Origin: Lagopus muta
Lineage: Eukaryota > Chordata > Aves > Galliformes > Phasianidae
Direction: 5' to 3'
DNA length: 64,000 nucleotides
NCBI RefSeq assembly: GCF_023343835.1
Contig: NC_064447.1
Location: forward strand, 3,286,001-3,350,000
A program made the translations under genes and the position numbers. The notes under the pieces are model-generated. The model had not been told where the DNA came from. It saw only the letters and a program-made list of their open reading frames with translations, and did no database searches. Shown here in pieces: positions 63,201 to 64,000 of this stretch (positions are counted from its first letter, which is position 1; every line of letters starts with the position of its first letter).

Positions 63201-63927
63201 CTGCACATATTTCTATGAAGCCAAGCGTGAGGTCAGAGAAAATGCAGAAACTATGTGGAGCATGACAGCTTTCGTGATGCCGTTTTCCCCAGGAAAATCT
63301 GTAATGTCTCAGAGCTTCCTTCCTCACCACAGAACAGGCCTTTCTGGGGCCTGCAAATTCTGGATTCTTGTTTTGAGCTCGCTTATTTGAGGCAAATACT
63401 GAGAATATGCCTGATGTGTTTTGAACATCATCATGCAGGACATGTCTCTGGCCGTGCTGGGGTACCCCTTGCTGTTCTTCCCAGCCTGTTCTGCCCTGGG
63501 CAGTCCTTGTGTACACCTTGACTGAGGTGAGCTTCTCCATCTCTCTCCCAGGAGGCCTTGATCCACCTGGGGGCCAAGTTCTCACCGTGCATGAGGCAGG
63601 ACCAGCAAGTGCACAGCTTCATTAAGGCCAAGCGTGAGAAGGAGAAGCACTCAGCATGCTGTGTACGAAATGACAAGTCCGGTTGCGTGCAGACTTCGGA
63701 GGAGGAGTGCTCAGTGAGTGTGGTGTTCCCTTTCCTGCCGTTACTGCAGGCTCAGGGACACTTCTCTTGATGCTTTCTCCTGCCCTGGGATTCACAGTGA
63801 CACCTCTCCTCTCCCTTCTCTTGCAGTCCACCCTGGCTGTGTGGGTGAAGTGGCCCCACCACTCCAGCACACCAATGCTGGCAGGAAGCAAGAGGCAGTT
63901 TGGGTCTGTTTGTCATCAGGACCCCAG
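48116..63927 (+). CDS. RHBDF1: RHBDF1 (iRhom1), N-terminal ~550 residues; join(48116..48229,50257..50387,55546..55759,57860..58066,58760..58882,59027..59187,61173..61424,61988..62099,62906..62980,63552..63713,63827..63927), 3' partial
   Basis: iRhom1 is a catalytically dead rhomboid-family membrane protein of the ER and secretory pathway. It binds ADAM17, promotes its maturation and trafficking, and affects EGFR-ligand handling. Eleven coding exons, all with GT-AG borders and matching phases, encode [20 protein letters not shown]... with strong human RHBDF1 similarity throughout. In order: a 400-residue cytoplasmic tail with 14-3-3-type phosphosites (RSVSMP near residues 47-52, RQTSIT near 73-78), the [13 protein letters not shown] block, a basic RRRKRES stretch, and REKRPYGLG-type sequence (here KEKRPYGLG). 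The first membrane span is at about 408-428, followed by the Cys-rich luminal iRhom homology domain ([20 protein letters not shown]). The six-span rhomboid core is beyond the right edge. The start is the ATG 22 bases into the first coding exon, as in mammals. Confidence 0.96.
48230..50256 (+). other. RHBDF1: RHBDF1 intron after coding exon 1
   Basis: Unique-looking intron with an A-rich run near 49.36-49.39 kb. I see no repeat family or nested gene. Confidence 0.85.
50257..50387 (+). CDS. RHBDF1: RHBDF1 coding exon 2
   Basis: Acceptor CTTTCCTTTCCAG; donor GTGAGC at 50388. It encodes [15 protein letters not shown], then [16 protein letters not shown] and two bases of Arg82. Both 14-3-3-type phosphosites of iRhoms (RSVSMP and RQTSIT) are here. 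Confidence 0.96.
50388..55545 (+). other. RHBDF1: RHBDF1 intron after coding exon 2
   Basis: A 5.2 kb intron. It carries a CR1 fragment at about 50.69-51.30 kb. The 51.3-51.93 kb stretch beside it contains a 244-codon minus-strand open frame that I do not trust. The remainder shows no clear feature apart from a short (TTG)n at 55305-55320. Confidence 0.8.
50685..51300 (-). mobile_element. CR1 LINE fragment (end of ORF2 and 3' region), minus orientation
   Basis: Read on the minus strand, the segment has CR1 reverse-transcriptase-end landmarks: a 'CCTACAGCATCCTCCCAGGA' block, 'AATGATCTGGACAACAGGAC', 'TGTCTGCAGATGACAC' and 'TTGGGGATCCTGGTGGATAC', in the normal order. The frame is broken and the 3' tail is missing. 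It is inactive and old. Confidence 0.85.
55546..55759 (+). CDS. RHBDF1: RHBDF1 coding exon 3
   Basis: Acceptor TTTTTCAG, donor GTGAGT. The exon completes Arg82 and encodes [33 protein letters not shown], and [17 protein letters not shown], almost identical to human iRhom1. The strong conservation suggests a protein-binding role for this cytoplasmic block (in iRhom2 the FRMD8 partner binds the tail). Confidence 0.97.
55760..57859 (+). other. RHBDF1: RHBDF1 intron after coding exon 3
   Basis: Contains a long plus-orientation CR1 fragment from about 55.90 to 56.64 kb. The remaining 1.2 kb shows nothing I can name. Confidence 0.85.
55900..56640 (+). mobile_element. CR1 LINE fragment, plus orientation
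   Basis: Landmarks in order: 'AATCAGTGACATAGATAGTG', 'TTTGCAGATGACCCTAAGC', 'CAGAGGGACCTTGACAGG', 'CTTTGGGGTACTGGTGAATG', 'GTTTGGCCTGGAGAAG', and 'GGAGCAGTGGTTACAAACTG'. The copy ends before the usual CR1 3' tail and carries many substitutions. Confidence 0.92.
57860..58066 (+). CDS. RHBDF1: RHBDF1 coding exon 4
   Basis: Acceptor CTTCTCTGGCAG, donor GTATTG, phase 0, 69 codons. It encodes [12 protein letters not shown], a Ser/Thr/Pro segment ([13 protein letters not shown]), a strongly basic LPRRRKRES and [10 protein letters not shown]. Confidence 0.96.
58067..58759 (+). other. RHBDF1: RHBDF1 intron after coding exon 4
   Basis: 0.7 kb intron; nothing notable seen. Short GC-rich open frames cross the exon edges and are shadows. 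Confidence 0.85.
58760..58882 (+). CDS. RHBDF1: RHBDF1 coding exon 5
   Basis: Acceptor CTGTCTGCAG, donor GTGAGG, 41 codons. It encodes [23 protein letters not shown] and [12 protein letters not shown], matching human GRSVRD and [13 protein letters not shown]. Confidence 0.97.
59027..59187 (+). CDS. RHBDF1: RHBDF1 coding exon 6
   Basis: Acceptor TCTTTGCCCAG, donor GTAAGT. It encodes [19 protein letters not shown], an acidic variable stretch, and [17 protein letters not shown] plus two bases of Leu317. Confidence 0.97.
59188..61172 (+). other. RHBDF1: RHBDF1 intron after coding exon 6
   Basis: 2 kb intron of unique-looking sequence; no repeat family or gene recognised. Confidence 0.85.
61173..61424 (+). 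CDS. RHBDF1: RHBDF1 coding exon 7
   Basis: Acceptor TTTTTATTCCAG, donor GTGAGA, 252 nt. It encodes [59 protein letters not shown] and [11 protein letters not shown]: the highly conserved juxtamembrane part of the cytoplasmic tail. It is noticeably more GC-rich than its introns. Confidence 0.97.
61425..61987 (+). other. RHBDF1: RHBDF1 intron after coding exon 7
   Basis: 0.56 kb intron that contains a CR1 3' end close to its acceptor (61845-61943); nothing else seen. Confidence 0.9.
61845..61943 (+). mobile_element. CR1 3'-end fragment with octamer tail repeat
   Basis: 'TTGGACTAGATGATTTTGTA' and 'GGTCCTTTCCAACCTTGTGA' followed by two tandem TGATTCTG units: the diagnostic CR1 3' terminus, with its 8-bp microsatellite tail. 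It lies only about 45 bases upstream of the next RHBDF1 exon. Confidence 0.93.
61988..62099 (+). CDS. RHBDF1: RHBDF1 coding exon 8 (first membrane span)
   Basis: Acceptor CCCTCCATCCAG, donor GTAAGT. It encodes [20 protein letters not shown] followed by [18 protein letters not shown]. The hydrophobic run [20 protein letters not shown] is transmembrane helix 1, after which the chain enters the lumen. Confidence 0.97.
62100..62905 (+). other. RHBDF1: RHBDF1 intron after coding exon 8
   Basis: 0.8 kb intron; nothing notable seen. Confidence 0.85.
62906..62980 (+). CDS. RHBDF1: RHBDF1 coding exon 9
   Basis: Acceptor CTCCTTGCAG, donor GTGAGT, 25 codons: [20 protein letters not shown] then IGPSS, identical to human in this stretch as I know it. 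Start of the luminal iRhom homology domain. Confidence 0.97.
62981..63551 (+). other. RHBDF1: RHBDF1 intron after coding exon 9
   Basis: 0.57 kb intron; no repeat or nested gene seen. Confidence 0.85.
63552..63713 (+). CDS. RHBDF1: RHBDF1 coding exon 10
   Basis: Acceptor CTCTCTCCCAG, donor GTGAGT, 54 codons. It encodes [32 protein letters not shown] and TSEEECS. Its Cys residues are part of the disulfide-rich iRhom homology domain. Confidence 0.97.
63827..63927 (+). CDS. RHBDF1: RHBDF1 coding exon 11 (last complete exon in window)
   Basis: Acceptor CTTCTCTTGCAG, donor GTATGT. It encodes [12 protein letters not shown], a variable stretch, then [12 protein letters not shown] and two bases of the next codon. 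The remaining exons, with the rest of the luminal domain and the rhomboid core, lie beyond the window. Confidence 0.96.
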
Positions 63928-64000
63928 GTATGTCCTGCCTAACCCACCTGCCATCCTAGGGACACCAGGGCTGCTGGGACTGTCAAGTCAGAGCCATGGG

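Noticed and set aside
1-64000. CRISPR arrays, operons, ribosome binding sites, phage or bacterial mobile elements, tRNA or rRNA genes
   Set aside because: The window is a vertebrate locus with spliced genes and CR1 repeats. I saw no regularly spaced direct repeats with unique spacers, no tRNA-like cloverleaf boxes and no rRNA sequence.

Overview
The window is vertebrate nuclear DNA, most likely chicken or a close galliform bird. Three things support this: interspersed repeats of CR1 type (the bird LINE), spliced genes with GT-AG introns and CpG-island promoters, and the gene order NPRL3(+) – MPG(–) – RHBDF1(+). That order is the flank of the vertebrate alpha-globin domain (inverted relative to human 16p13.3), which lies on chicken chromosome 14. 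The globin genes would sit beyond the left edge, on the far side of NPRL3.

Layout: 1-98 is the end of the last NPRL3 exon. About 2.6 kb of non-coding DNA with a CR1 copy separates it from MPG, which runs tail-to-tail with it. MPG (3-methyladenine DNA glycosylase) has three coding exons at 10257-10036, 7221-7017 and 3167-2773 on the minus strand. All splice junctions and phases agree and give a 273-residue protein with every key catalytic residue. Its probable non-coding first exon is in a CpG island at about 15.44-15.84 kb. MPG introns 1 and 2 hold two or three exon-like blocks, also on the minus strand, that do not belong to MPG; they may be a small unrecognised gene.

From 15.85 to 35.2 kb there is a roughly 20 kb stretch without any gene I can support. 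It contains simple repeats and a few striking candidate regulatory motifs: three abutting STAT-type palindromes, and a fused GATA/AP-1/E-box cluster. A large CpG island at about 35.5-36.6 kb holds the non-coding first exon of RHBDF1. After a 12 kb first intron, eleven coding exons of RHBDF1 (iRhom1) run from 48116 to 63927, all phase-consistent. They encode about the first 550 residues: the cytoplasmic tail with 14-3-3-type sites, the first membrane span, and the start of the luminal iRhom homology domain. The catalytically dead rhomboid core lies beyond the right edge. CR1 copies of both orientations lie in the introns.

The three genes are unrelated housekeeping functions (mTORC1 control through GATOR1, base-excision repair, ADAM17/EGFR-ligand trafficking) held together by synteny rather than by a pathway. 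In this locus the non-coding DNA is of interest mainly for long-range globin control. Repeat edges, CpG-island edges, untranslated exon starts and all transcription-factor motifs are judged by eye.
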